Shown: one piece after another, positions 10,294-18,728 of the stretch
Position numbering within the stretch: the stretch's first letter is position 1
Layout: each line of letters starts with the position of its first letter
Assembly (NCBI RefSeq): GCF_004208415.1
Contig: NZ_CP035758.1
Span: forward strand, 10,478,001 to 10,542,000
DNA length: 64,000 nt
Direction: 5' to 3'
Source of the DNA: Ktedonosporobacter rubrisoli
GTDB lineage: Bacteria; Chloroflexota; Ktedonobacteria; Ktedonobacterales; Ktedonobacteraceae
The notes under the pieces: generated by a model
What the model was told of the DNA's origin: nothing
Databases searched by the model: none
What the model saw: the letters and a program-made list of their open reading frames with translations, nothing else
Made by a program: the position numbers and the translations under genes

Positions 10294-10480
10294 AGGCTTA
10301 ACCTCTTGTGGGAGATAAGACCGCTATATAGCATAGATAATCAGGATATACTTTTGCTATTTGGACGAGTTTTAGCGATGCCCAGGTTTTAGTACGAGGT
10401 GCTTTTCCTAATTGAATTACAGTGTAGCAGATCAGTGCAGGCAGCGTCAAGAAATTGACATATAAAAAGGTCCTATCTGT

Positions 10481-10517
10481 TTGTGTTACTCGATGAACAT
10501 GCTATAATATGTTCATC
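10481..10517 (+). promoter_or_regulatory. Promoter with palindromic operator over the -10 box
   Basis: TTGTGT (10481-10486), 16 bases, then TATAAT (10503-10508) form a plausible sigma-70-type promoter. The -10 box lies inside a palindrome: GATGAACAT (10492-10500) and ATGTTCATC (10509-10517) with an 8-base spacer. A repressor bound here would block the promoter. The 5' leader to the gene at 10654 is about 140 bases. The rest of the gap 10294-10653 shows nothing else recognisable. Confidence 0.6.
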
Positions 10518-10653
10518 TAAACGATCAAGCCATAGAATGTCCCGTCGAGAGGCAAATTTCAGCGCGGGTACGCATACATGCTACGAATAAGGGGCCCGGT
10601 TCCTTCTGGAATGTGAAGAAGAGGTAGGCCTTGCTAAGAGGATCTGTGAAGAA

Positions 10654-11577
10654 ATGGCTTTGAGTATTGGCATTAGCTCTGGTAAGGGCTGCTGGAAGAC
10701 CTGCCTGATAGAGGATGGACGCGTGCTAGATGCCTCCTCGTTTGAAGATGCAAAATCAACTTTTACACATATAGAGCAACTCTGTGCCTGGTACCCCGAA
10801 CCAATTATTGCCCTGGCCTCTCATCTTGCCACCCCGTTTTGTCAGCTAAGCACGCTATCTGAAAACGCCTCGCAACTTTTTTCAGCATTTCCTCACTCAG
10901 CTGACGAAGAGAGGGATGGATTCCCACAATTTCTTAGCGCTCTTAGCTCGATCAGCCTTACGAGTTATGGATTGCCCGATATCAAACATCTTTTCAGTGT
11001 CCCTGTCCATCGTAAGCTGTATCGCAATCCTATGGGTGACGCTTCGCTGCTTTGCTCGGTTGCGACACTGCTGTATAGAATGCGCTTGCGTGATGCTCCC
11101 TGGCCGCAGATGCGCTTCTATTTCCTGAGCATTGACGGATCTACCAGAAATATCGCCGTCGTTGAAGATGGTCGTATTATTGACGGTATCGGCAAAGATG
11201 CGCGACTTCTGCAGCCAGCCGTGCAAGGACTGCCAGAAGATGCGGAGACGCTTGCCCAAGCTTTCTGGGAAAGTCTGTCCCAAGATCTGGCGGGGCTCAT
11301 GGCAATTCATCATCTTGAAGATATTGTGCTTAGGGATGATAGTGCACATGCTGGGCACAATAATTCCGCTGAGGCGGCTCTTGAACACCTGGGCCACCTG
11401 CATCAGATCTATCTTTTCCCAGATGATGAGCCAGCAACGCACGGCTTTGAAGTTGCCTTCGGAGCTGCTCTTCTTGCGCAAGGCCTACATTATCCTGGCC
11501 TGGCGGCTGAAGTGGTTGAGCGCTTACTTTCTCCCCGAACGCTGGCGCAGCAGTTCTATCACGACGATGAGCGCTGA
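10654..11577 (+). CDS. ASKHA-fold protein resembling DUF1464
   Basis: A 307-residue protein with two phosphate-binding-loop-like repeats typical of the actin/acetate-kinase fold: SIGISSGKGCWKTCLIEDG near the N-terminus and FLSIDGSTRNIAVVEDG near residues 155-171, followed by GRIIDGIG. DUF1464 proteins share this layout and are predicted kinases; the substrate is unknown. Its last 54 bases overlap the convergent BrkB-like gene tail to tail. The promoter at 10481-10517 suggests single-gene control. Confidence 0.55.
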   Translation: MALSIGISSGKGCWKTCLIEDGRVLDASSFEDAKSTFTHIEQLCAWYPEPIIALASHLATPFCQLSTLSENASQLFSAFPHSADEERDGFPQFLSALSSISLTSYGLPDIKHLFSVPVHRKLYRNPMGDASLLCSVATLLYRMRLRDAPWPQMRFYFLSIDGSTRNIAVVEDGRIIDGIGKDARLLQPAVQGLPEDAETLAQAFWESLSQDLAGLMAIHHLEDIVLRDDSAHAGHNNSAEAALEHLGHLHQIYLFPDDEPATHGFEVAFGAALLAQGLHYPGLAAEVVERLLSPRTLAQQFYHDDER

Positions 11578-12717
11578 TCCAGCCAGGACGCCAAGAAGAG
11601 TACTGCTTTTGGAAGGGCCACTATAGGGGAGCGTCTGCTCTTGCTTAACCTGCGTTTGCTTGCTAACTTTGTCCTGCTTTGCTTCTTTGTCTGGCTGTTT
11701 ACCATGAGCTGTTGAAGCGCTCTCGTCTTTGCTGGCCTGATGATTGTTCTGGCCTTGCTTCTCCAATGCTGCTCGCTTGCTCTGGCCTTCCCGTGTGCGG
11801 ATGCTAACGAACGTGCCAAGATCGTTAGGGAGCGGATGTACTTTTTCAAAGAAGAAGGCATTTACCTCGGCTCCCAGCATAAGGATCACGGCAAAATAGT
11901 AAAAGAAGAGCACGAGGATGACCGCAAAGCCAATTTGCCCTGCGTACCCACCCATAAAGTGAGCTGTATAGAGGGGGAAGACGATAAGAAAGATATCCAG
12001 CGCGATGGCTGAGACGAGGGCCCCGCACCAGCTATTTCGCAAGCTCATGGGCTGGTTAGGGACCACGAAGAAAATGGCTTCAAAGAGAATGAATGCAGCA
12101 ATCAAGCCGCCGAGAATTCCGCCCAGGCTAAAAAGGAGATTGAGGCCCGGTATTGTGCCAAGAGGAGTGTGCTCTAAAACTGAGAAGACAAACGTCGGAC
12201 CAGCGGAGGCAAAGACCATGATAGGAATGAGAATAATAAACAGGATCAGCATGCCAAAGGCCATAACGTTTTGCCAGAGTATGTTGCGTGGACGCAGGCG
12301 GTAAATAAGGTTCAAACAGCCTTCAAGCGTAATAAAGAGTCGCGAGCCGCCAAAGAGGGCGAGAAGTATGGCGATAATGAGCAGGATGCCGGCGTTTTTT
12401 CGTATCTGTTCAGTGGCCAGGTCTAGAGCTTGCCGGGAAGCCGCGTTGGGCAATATACTAGCGCTCTGACTGGTAATGTTATGCAAGAGATCCGGGTTGT
12501 TTCCAAGAATCAAGCCGAAAATACCCAGTATGGCTATACTGATTGGGAGCATGGCCATAAGTAAGTTATAGGCTAAGAGGCCTGCTAGATTCATTGACCA
12601 GTCATTGTTAAATTTGGTAATGAAAAGTTGTAGTGGGTGAATATCTTTAGTGATGGTCTTAATAGGAGGTGAGGATGAGGCCTCTTTTGCTATTTTCTCT
12701 ACTTGGCTTTCCATCAT
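11524..12717 (-). CDS. YihY/BrkB family membrane protein
   Basis: A 397-residue protein with six membrane helices between about residues 35 and 290, and family landmarks NLAGLLAYNLLMAMLPI, FGGSRLFITLEGCLN and GAEVNAFFFEK. The last 100 residues are a Lys/Gln/Ser-rich low-complexity linker ending in another hydrophobic segment (LLGVLAGSALIVVIELL) and a basic tail, which is an unusual extension. The family was once called ribonuclease BN in error; its real role is unsettled. The start has GGAGGAGGCT immediately upstream. The 3' end overlaps the convergent gene by 54 bases. Confidence 0.85.
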   Translation of the reverse strand: MMESQVEKIAKEASSSPPIKTITKDIHPLQLFITKFNNDWSMNLAGLLAYNLLMAMLPISIAILGIFGLILGNNPDLLHNITSQSASILPNAASRQALDLATEQIRKNAGILLIIAILLALFGGSRLFITLEGCLNLIYRLRPRNILWQNVMAFGMLILFIILIPIMVFASAGPTFVFSVLEHTPLGTIPGLNLLFSLGGILGGLIAAFILFEAIFFVVPNQPMSLRNSWCGALVSAIALDIFLIVFPLYTAHFMGGYAGQIGFAVILVLFFYYFAVILMLGAEVNAFFFEKVHPLPNDLGTFVSIRTREGQSKRAALEKQGQNNHQASKDESASTAHGKQPDKEAKQDKVSKQTQVKQEQTLPYSGPSKSSTLLGVLAGSALIVVIELLRQRSGRK

Positions 12718-12949
12718 AGCCTCCTCCTATGCTACACTTAACTCATGCGAATAGCATTCCAGTCCAGGTAGAACCGAGCGTTTAAGCACTTGTTTCTTCT
12801 CTATTTATGTGAAATCCTATAATATAATGTACGCAAGAGCCTGCTATTTCGTTTCAAATCAATAGCTGGATCAGCTACAGGCGGGCCTTATTTCTGCTTC
12901 GGTATTGTTGACGTTCAGGAATAGTAGTAACATGGACTGATAAGATAGC

Positions 12950-12966
12950 ATTGTATAGTATACAAT
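12950..12966. promoter_or_regulatory. Perfect 17-bp palindrome upstream of the J-domain gene
   Basis: ATTGTATA-G-TATACAAT lies 33 bases before the ATG at 13000. Its size and symmetry match a GntR- or TetR-type operator. It lies in the 281-base space between two divergent genes and could control either. Confidence 0.45.
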
Positions 12967-12999
12967 TATAAAGAAGCACGTAAGTCTGGAAAGAAGTTT

Positions 13000-13284
13000 A
13001 TGGGATCACGCTCATCAAGATCGCTACCATCTCTGCTCTGGGATGCTTTGCGTATAGGAATACGTACAATCTGGAGAAGCACTGCTAATCCTGCGCGTCC
13101 GCTCCTGCAGCGTCAACAGGCCCTATCAGTGCTGGGTCTTCCGCTCAATGCCACGTCGGAGCAGATCAAGCGGCGCTATCGTACGCTTGCCAAGCGCCAT
13201 CACCCGGATCGAGGCGGTGATCCGGAGCAGATGCGCCGCATCGTTGCCGCCTACGAATTGCTGATGAAAGAGCCGTCGATCTAG
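13000..13284 (+). CDS. Small J-domain protein
   Basis: A 94-residue protein. Residues 37-92 form a complete J domain: ALSVLGLPLNATSEQIKRRY, then the HPD motif at 68-70 (KRHHPDRGGD), and a last helix RRIVAAYELLM. J domains stimulate the ATPase of DnaK-type chaperones. There is no Gly/Phe region, zinc finger or C-terminal substrate domain, so it is a J-only protein (class III). The basic N-terminal 35 residues with LLWDALRIGIRTIW could be an amphipathic membrane-binding helix. No dnaK is nearby. Confidence 0.85.
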   Translation: MGSRSSRSLPSLLWDALRIGIRTIWRSTANPARPLLQRQQALSVLGLPLNATSEQIKRRYRTLAKRHHPDRGGDPEQMRRIVAAYELLMKEPSI

Positions 13285-13375
13285 CCCGGAAACATCCCTG
13301 GCAGGAGATGGGGATCATGAGCTTGGGCGAACTACTTGCTGTATGCCCCGAGAGGGAACGCTAGCCGCTGACGTA

Positions 13376-14128
13376 CTACCAGAGTTGCGCACCGCAATGC
13401 CCGCAAAAACGCTTGCCAGGACGGCAGCGCTCTCCGCATTGATCGCAAAAGATAGCTTGCCCGCTGGGAGTGGGAACCGGTCGGGGCGCTTGAGGCGTGG
13501 CCGCTGGCGGAACTGGCTGGGCAGGCATAGGCTGCGGCTGAGGGGCCGGTGTAGGAGGCTGCATGGGTATTTGCTGACCCTGCATAGGTGGCATTGCTTG
13601 TGGCTGAGCTGGCTGTGGCGTCGGCGGCTGACCTGCAAGGCCCGGCTCAGCTGTTTGCGGAGTTTGAAAGGTTTCATGAATAGTTTTGGCAGCCTTAAAA
13701 GCCATACCGCCTATCGACGTCGCGATTTTAAGGCCTTTGGCTATATCATCCATATCCTTTTGCATGCGATGCGTGGGAGGCAGGATGGTCGAATCTGAAA
13801 CCTTGTTATAGAAACTCTGCCCGATCTGTAGGCCTTCCCCGTTCCAGGAGAGTTGCGCCTGCTCTTGCTTACCATCATTGAAGCGCAAAAAGATCGTGTT
13901 TCCCTGCACATTATAGCTTCCCTCGTTCCTCGTTTCGGGGGCCGCTGTATTTATTTGCTGACCACTGAGCAGCGATTGGGCCGCATTGGCCAGGCGGCTG
14001 TGATCTTGCGTAATGATAATGAAGCGCCCGTTTGGATGCAGGGTCAGACGATCGATGCGCGAAGTAAAGTAATCAAGCCCTACCCCCGAGCGATGTACGC
14101 ATTCATATTGGCCTGTGATCGGTTTCAT
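13376..14128 (-). CDS. Zinc-ribbon protein with proline-rich linker
   Basis: A 250-residue protein. The start at 14128 is chosen over the longer frame to 14194 because GGGAAGGAACATAG precedes it. The N-terminal half is a beta-rich domain beginning ITGQYECVHRS with a repeated description-like pattern (LTLHPNGRFIIITQD), resembling domains that sense or display. A long Pro/Gln-rich linker follows, and the C-terminus is a zinc ribbon with two CxxC pairs (CDQCGERC and CGHCGAQLW). Function unknown; zinc ribbons of this kind often end Ktedonobacterial proteins. Confidence 0.6.
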   Translation of the reverse strand: MKPITGQYECVHRSGVGLDYFTSRIDRLTLHPNGRFIIITQDHSRLANAAQSLLSGQQINTAAPETRNEGSYNVQGNTIFLRFNDGKQEQAQLSWNGEGLQIGQSFYNKVSDSTILPPTHRMQKDMDDIAKGLKIATSIGGMAFKAAKTIHETFQTPQTAEPGLAGQPPTPQPAQPQAMPPMQGQQIPMQPPTPAPQPQPMPAQPVPPAATPQAPRPVPTPSGQAIFCDQCGERCRPGKRFCGHCGAQLW

Positions 14129-14194
14129 CTCTATGTTCCTTCCCTGACCTGGCAGGGGACTGACAATGCCCTTTATGTACTCTAAGTATAGCAC

Positions 14195-15562
14195 TTAGAG
14201 CTGGGCGTTGTCCTCTAGTGTAGAGGCATGATTGCTGACCGAAACGAGCTCAGAGAGGAGGTGAGCTTGCTCCAACTCTTGCTCGCTCTCCTCTGGCTTG
14301 CCTATCTTGAGAAGGTGACGGCCCAGACGAACATGAGCGCTAATGCGTGCCGCAATACGGTCTGTGTCGGCAAGCTCTGTCGTTGCATGTCTGAATGCTT
14401 CCTCTACCGCTGGATCTTTGGGGTTAATTGCCTCCAGAATGCGCCCTAGCATGAGATAGGCATCTGCCCGCCTCAACTTGTAGCTGCGTTTGCTGGCAGC
14501 CAGCGCTAGATCAACGTAGCTGCGGGCCTGGGCATAGCGTTTAGCCTCAAGTTCAATATTGGCAAGTGAGCAAGCCGCGATAGCGACGACATTGGCCTCT
14601 TCCTGTTGTTTGCGCTTCTCTGGTAAGGTAGTGGCTAAGTCCTGCTCAAGAGAGGGGGACCAGGTACGCAAGATCTCTTTGAGGTAGGCGCCTACTTTCT
14701 CAACCTCGCCCAATGTCTGTTCGATCTGGGCAATCTGACATGTGACCGCTGCGGCGCGTAATTGTTCTCCCACCGAGCGATACAGGAAGCGCGCATTTTC
14801 AGCATGTTCGAGCGCCAGGCGCAACTTTTGCTCCTTGTCATGCGCCTGGGCGGGCGAATTGCGCATACCATGAGCCTGGGCAAAGGCGATAAGCGCTATG
14901 CCCCAATGAGCCTCGGCGACGTAGCCAGAAGGCGTTTCACTATTCATCATCCGCAAAGTGATCTTATAGTGCTCAAGCGCATCATCTAGTTGTTGGAGCT
15001 CGCGACAGGTGCCGGCGAGATGCAGATGCAACAGCATATACTCGCCTCGGTGCTCCATTGGTACATCTTCTAACGCGGGATGCTCATTCACCGCATAAAT
15101 AAAATCTTGCTGCGCCTTCAGGAATTTGCGCTGCTCGAAATAGGCCTGGCCACGTAAGGCCGCCAGGCGCCACCGTTGCTGCGCTGGGACCTGCGAAAAA
15201 TGGAGATCTTGTAAAAGTCCTAGCGCCTTACATATATTTTTATGAGCAAGCCATTGGGATGCTTCAGTTCTTAAGCTTTCATACGATTTGCTTTGATGAG
15301 CCTCGGTTTCAGAATTTCGTTCAACGCCTCGATGCTGCTGAGCCAGGCTTTCCAGATCCTCAAGAGATAACTCAAGTCGCTCTGCCAGAAATCGTAGACT
15401 CTCTTGCGATGGATCAACCCTATTACGTTCTATTTGTGAGATAAGACTTGTGCTATAGTGACCATCAGCGACCTCTGCTAGTGAGAGATGAAGATGTTCT
15501 CGTGCAGCTCTAATGCGACCTCCCAAAGTATCTGGAGAAACAGGTTTAGACGGACGGGGCAT
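14195..15562 (-). CDS. XRE family regulator with TPR repeats
   Basis: A 455-residue protein. Residues 11-70 form an HTH_XRE domain (GGRIRAAREHLHLSLAEVA, STSLISQIERNRV, LRFLAERLEL), followed by about six TPR-like helical pairs to the C-terminus (for example ALRGQAYFEQRKFLKAQQDF). This layout resembles peptide-responsive RRNPP-type or starvation regulators, where the TPR region binds a signal. No peptide gene is recognised next to it. It is transcribed away from the long empty spacer 15563-16634. Confidence 0.8.
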   Translation of the reverse strand: MPRPSKPVSPDTLGGRIRAAREHLHLSLAEVADGHYSTSLISQIERNRVDPSQESLRFLAERLELSLEDLESLAQQHRGVERNSETEAHQSKSYESLRTEASQWLAHKNICKALGLLQDLHFSQVPAQQRWRLAALRGQAYFEQRKFLKAQQDFIYAVNEHPALEDVPMEHRGEYMLLHLHLAGTCRELQQLDDALEHYKITLRMMNSETPSGYVAEAHWGIALIAFAQAHGMRNSPAQAHDKEQKLRLALEHAENARFLYRSVGEQLRAAAVTCQIAQIEQTLGEVEKVGAYLKEILRTWSPSLEQDLATTLPEKRKQQEEANVVAIAACSLANIELEAKRYAQARSYVDLALAASKRSYKLRRADAYLMLGRILEAINPKDPAVEEAFRHATTELADTDRIAARISAHVRLGRHLLKIGKPEESEQELEQAHLLSELVSVSNHASTLEDNAQL

Positions 15563-16563
15563 ACTTCTATGCCATCCTTCCTAACTAGGAATAAGCATAC
15601 ACAATAGGATAGTATATAGCAATTATGGATAATTATAATCGATAGCAGAAAGAATGACAATCCCAGCCGTGAAAATGGTGTGGATAAACAGCAAGTATAG
15701 TGGGCTTGTAGATTTTCTGTGCATATGCGCATTAGAAAGAGTGTTAGATGGGGCCAGCGATAAGAAGGGAAGCGCGCCGAGACAAGTTTTTGTTATTACA
15801 TCATGTATGCACTTGCTAGTACTAATAGCCTGTTCCATGGAAGAGTTTCAGCAATTTGGTTCATTGCTGAGGTGAGCCGAAAGAAGCGCTTAGGACCGTT
15901 GAATGGCTTTTTGCGCCATGGAACTGTTATGAGTCGTACGCCTGAAACATGTGCTGCTGGTAAGCGTATATCCTAGCAATGGATAACCGCTTTGGGTAGT
16001 GTGAGGAGGAAATAGTTCAAGGAAAGAGAGCTAGCTGCCAATTTGGCTCTTATTTTTGGACCAGGGACTTGCGTTAAGATTGTATAGGGTTTGCAAGAGA
16101 AGCGGCGCCAAAAGGCAAAGCTTCTGGCATATTACTGTTTGTTAGTTGTATTCTATGTTTTAAGGCTCTCGGAACCTTAAGTTAGCCGAAAGCATATTCA
16201 GGAAAGATACGCATGACGGGTAGGGGAAAGGGAAGTCCGGCAAAGATACTTCGTGGGCCTGATTCTTGACCGTCTGCGTGCCTTCAGTTCTGTAGATAGC
16301 GGTAGCCTTTCTGAGATCTGGGAAAATTTATAGCCTCGTAGAGGTAGGGCAGGGTTAATTAGTTTTTGTAAAGGTGGGATTGTTAAGGGCCACGGCCCTT
16401 GACCTGGGGCTGTGCTCCATCACTCCCTTTTTCTCTGGGCGGATGGGTGGAAAACCAGGGAAACTGAGTAGCCTTGAGGGGTATGGCAGGGGAGGTTGTG
16501 AGAAACCGAACTATCGTGTAGAATGGAAATAGAACTTTTGATCCAAAAAGAGGCGTCGTTATC
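15563..16563. other. Gene-poor spacer
   Basis: About 1 kb between the XRE-TPR regulator and parE. Reading frames here are short, lack ribosome sites and show no familiar motif. The only structure noted is a small stem AAGGGC/GCCCTT near 16385-16400. A non-coding RNA cannot be excluded, but no terminator with a T run is seen. Confidence 0.4.
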
Positions 16564-16592
16564 TTGACTTTCCAGGATTAAGGCTGTATTCT
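16564..16592 (+). promoter_or_regulatory. Promoter for parE-parC
   Basis: TTGACT (16564-16569), 17 bases, TATTCT (16587-16592). Spacing and match to sigma-70 consensus are good and the parE ATG follows about 40 bases downstream. Confidence 0.65.
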
Positions 16593-16634
16593 GAGAGGGC
16601 AATTAAAGCATTTTGAAGAGAGGTATAGGGTTAG

Positions 16635-18725
16635 ATGTCACGTTCCCCCAAAGCACTTCCTCCCGTGAAAGATGAATTGCAGGCAAAACAAGAACAACTT
16701 TCACTCTTTGCAATGAGGAATACAGGTGAACAAGCAGAAATAGCCTCCGTACAAGCAGAGGCCAAATCAATGACAAAAACAAAAAAAAATGCGGCATATT
16801 CGGCTGCTGATATTCAGGTGCTTGAGGGCATTGCAGCGATCCGCCATCGTCCGGGGATGTATATTGGCTCAACATCTACCTCTGGTCTGCTCCATCTCAT
16901 CTGGGAGGCGCTGGACAACGCAGTTGATGAAGCGGTAGCAGGCTTTGGCAAACATATCTGGATAAGCATCGACCAGGAAGGCTGGGTAACTGTACGTGAC
17001 GAAGCGCGAGGTTTGCCATTTGATGATATGTTGTATCAAGGTGATTATATCCCGGCCGCAACGGTGATTCTGACGGTGCCGCACTCCGGTGGAAAGTTTG
17101 CCGAGGGTGCCTACAAGACGGCGGGAGGGTTACATGGTGTGGGCGCTACAGTTATCAATGCGCTTTCCGAGAAGGTGGAGCTGACAATATGGAGTGGTGG
17201 ACAACAGTTTACCCAGATCTTCAGTCGGGGCAATGCCATGCCGCACCAGATCGTTCCTTGCGATCCGAAATTACATGGCACCCAATTTCGCTGGCTCTAT
17301 GATCGCTCAATCTTTGATCCCGATGCCTACTACTCGCTAGAGGCGATCGAGAGTCGTTTGAATGCTGCTGCTTATCTTAATCGCGGTGTGGCCTTTCATC
17401 TTGATGCATGGGATGATGCGGAGAATGAGCAAGTCAAGCGAACGTTTTATTCTCGTGAGGGCTTACCCGATTATGTGCGTGACCTGGCAACAAGCACGAG
17501 CGCCCCTTTGTTTAAGCATGTAATTGGGATTGCTAAGGAAAAGGATGGGGTAAGCGTTGAGGTGGCTCTGCAGCCCACTACCGGCTATAAAATCTCTATG
17601 TATAGTTATGCCAACGCTGTGCGCACACGCGATGGTGGCGTGCATGAAACAGGTTTTAAGGCTGCTCTGACCAAGGTCGTCAACGACTATGCTCTCAAAT
17701 GGAGCATCATCAGGAATCGCGAGCGAGATGGCTTCAAGCCTGAGGTGATTCAGCAGGGACTCAATGTGGTTATCTCCGTGAAGCTGACCAATCCTCAGTT
17801 TCAGGGGCAGACCAAAGATCGGCTCAATAACGCTCCTGTTGAGGGTATTGTGCGCTCAGTGACCGACGAGGGGCTCAAGGACTGGTTTGAGAATTATAGC
17901 AGCGCTGGGAAAGAATGGCTCAAGAAAATCCAGCAAATGCAAAAGGCGCGCAATGAGGCTCAGCTGGTAGAAGAGCTTGCGCGAGCCGGGAACAAGAAAA
18001 ACGGTGAGCTGATTGACACCAGTCTCTCGAAGAAATTCTTGCGCTGTAATACCACTGATCCCTCGCGCGCCGAATTGTTTATAGTTGAAGGTGACTCGGC
18101 CGGAGGTAGCGCCGGTCAGGGCCGCTTCTCGGAATTTCAGGCGGTTCTCAAGCTCAAGGGCAAGCCCTTAAATGTGGCTAAGGCGGACCTGAAGAGTATC
18201 GTCGAGAACGAGGAGATTCGTACGATTATCAATGTGCTGGGCACTGGTACGCGCGATCTCTTTGATATCAGCCGCCTCAAATTTAATCGGGTGATCATTG
18301 CTACTGACGCAGATGTCGACGGCTTGCATATCCAGTGCCTTTTGCTCACGCTGTTCCACCAGGAGTTTAGCGAGCTGATTGAACGGGGCCATGTGTATAT
18401 TGCCTGCCCTCCGCTCTATTCGGTTAAGTATCGTGGCAAGGTAAACTGGTTGCTGGATGATGAGGCGCGCATCCGCTTCATTGATGTACATCCCGATGCT
18501 CGGGGATTGGAATTCAAGCGCTTTAAGGGCCTGGGCGAGATGAATCCAAAGGAGCTGCGCGATACAACCTTTGATCCCACCCGTCGCGTGCTCAAGCGAG
18601 TCACGATGGAAGATGGCGTGCTGGCGGCCAGGCTGGTTACAGAATTGATGGAAGATAAGAACGCGGAGCGACGCCGAGTGTTTCTGGCTGAACATGCTCG
18701 CAAGATTAAAGAACTGGACATTTAA
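16635..18725 (+). CDS. parE: DNA topoisomerase IV subunit B (or second GyrB)
   Basis: A 696-residue type IIA topoisomerase ATPase subunit. The GHKL ATPase region has MYIGSTSTSGLLHL and GLHGVGATVINALS (about 164-178); the TOPRIM domain has EGDSAGGSAGQGR (about 484-496) and DADVDGLHI (about 557-565), the metal-binding acidic triad. The first 50 residues are a Lys/Glu-rich tail containing a run of nine A bases in the DNA. Pairing with the adjacent A subunit makes a tetramer that decatenates or relaxes DNA. GyrB and ParE cannot be told apart with certainty; the short pair arrangement away from an origin favours ParE. Confidence 0.9.
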   Translation: MSRSPKALPPVKDELQAKQEQLSLFAMRNTGEQAEIASVQAEAKSMTKTKKNAAYSAADIQVLEGIAAIRHRPGMYIGSTSTSGLLHLIWEALDNAVDEAVAGFGKHIWISIDQEGWVTVRDEARGLPFDDMLYQGDYIPAATVILTVPHSGGKFAEGAYKTAGGLHGVGATVINALSEKVELTIWSGGQQFTQIFSRGNAMPHQIVPCDPKLHGTQFRWLYDRSIFDPDAYYSLEAIESRLNAAAYLNRGVAFHLDAWDDAENEQVKRTFYSREGLPDYVRDLATSTSAPLFKHVIGIAKEKDGVSVEVALQPTTGYKISMYSYANAVRTRDGGVHETGFKAALTKVVNDYALKWSIIRNRERDGFKPEVIQQGLNVVISVKLTNPQFQGQTKDRLNNAPVEGIVRSVTDEGLKDWFENYSSAGKEWLKKIQQMQKARNEAQLVEELARAGNKKNGELIDTSLSKKFLRCNTTDPSRAELFIVEGDSAGGSAGQGRFSEFQAVLKLKGKPLNVAKADLKSIVENEEIRTIINVLGTGTRDLFDISRLKFNRVIIATDADVDGLHIQCLLLTLFHQEFSELIERGHVYIACPPLYSVKYRGKVNWLLDDEARIRFIDVHPDARGLEFKRFKGLGEMNPKELRDTTFDPTRRVLKRVTMEDGVLAARLVTELMEDKNAERRRVFLAEHARKIKELDI

Positions 18726-18728
18726 ACG

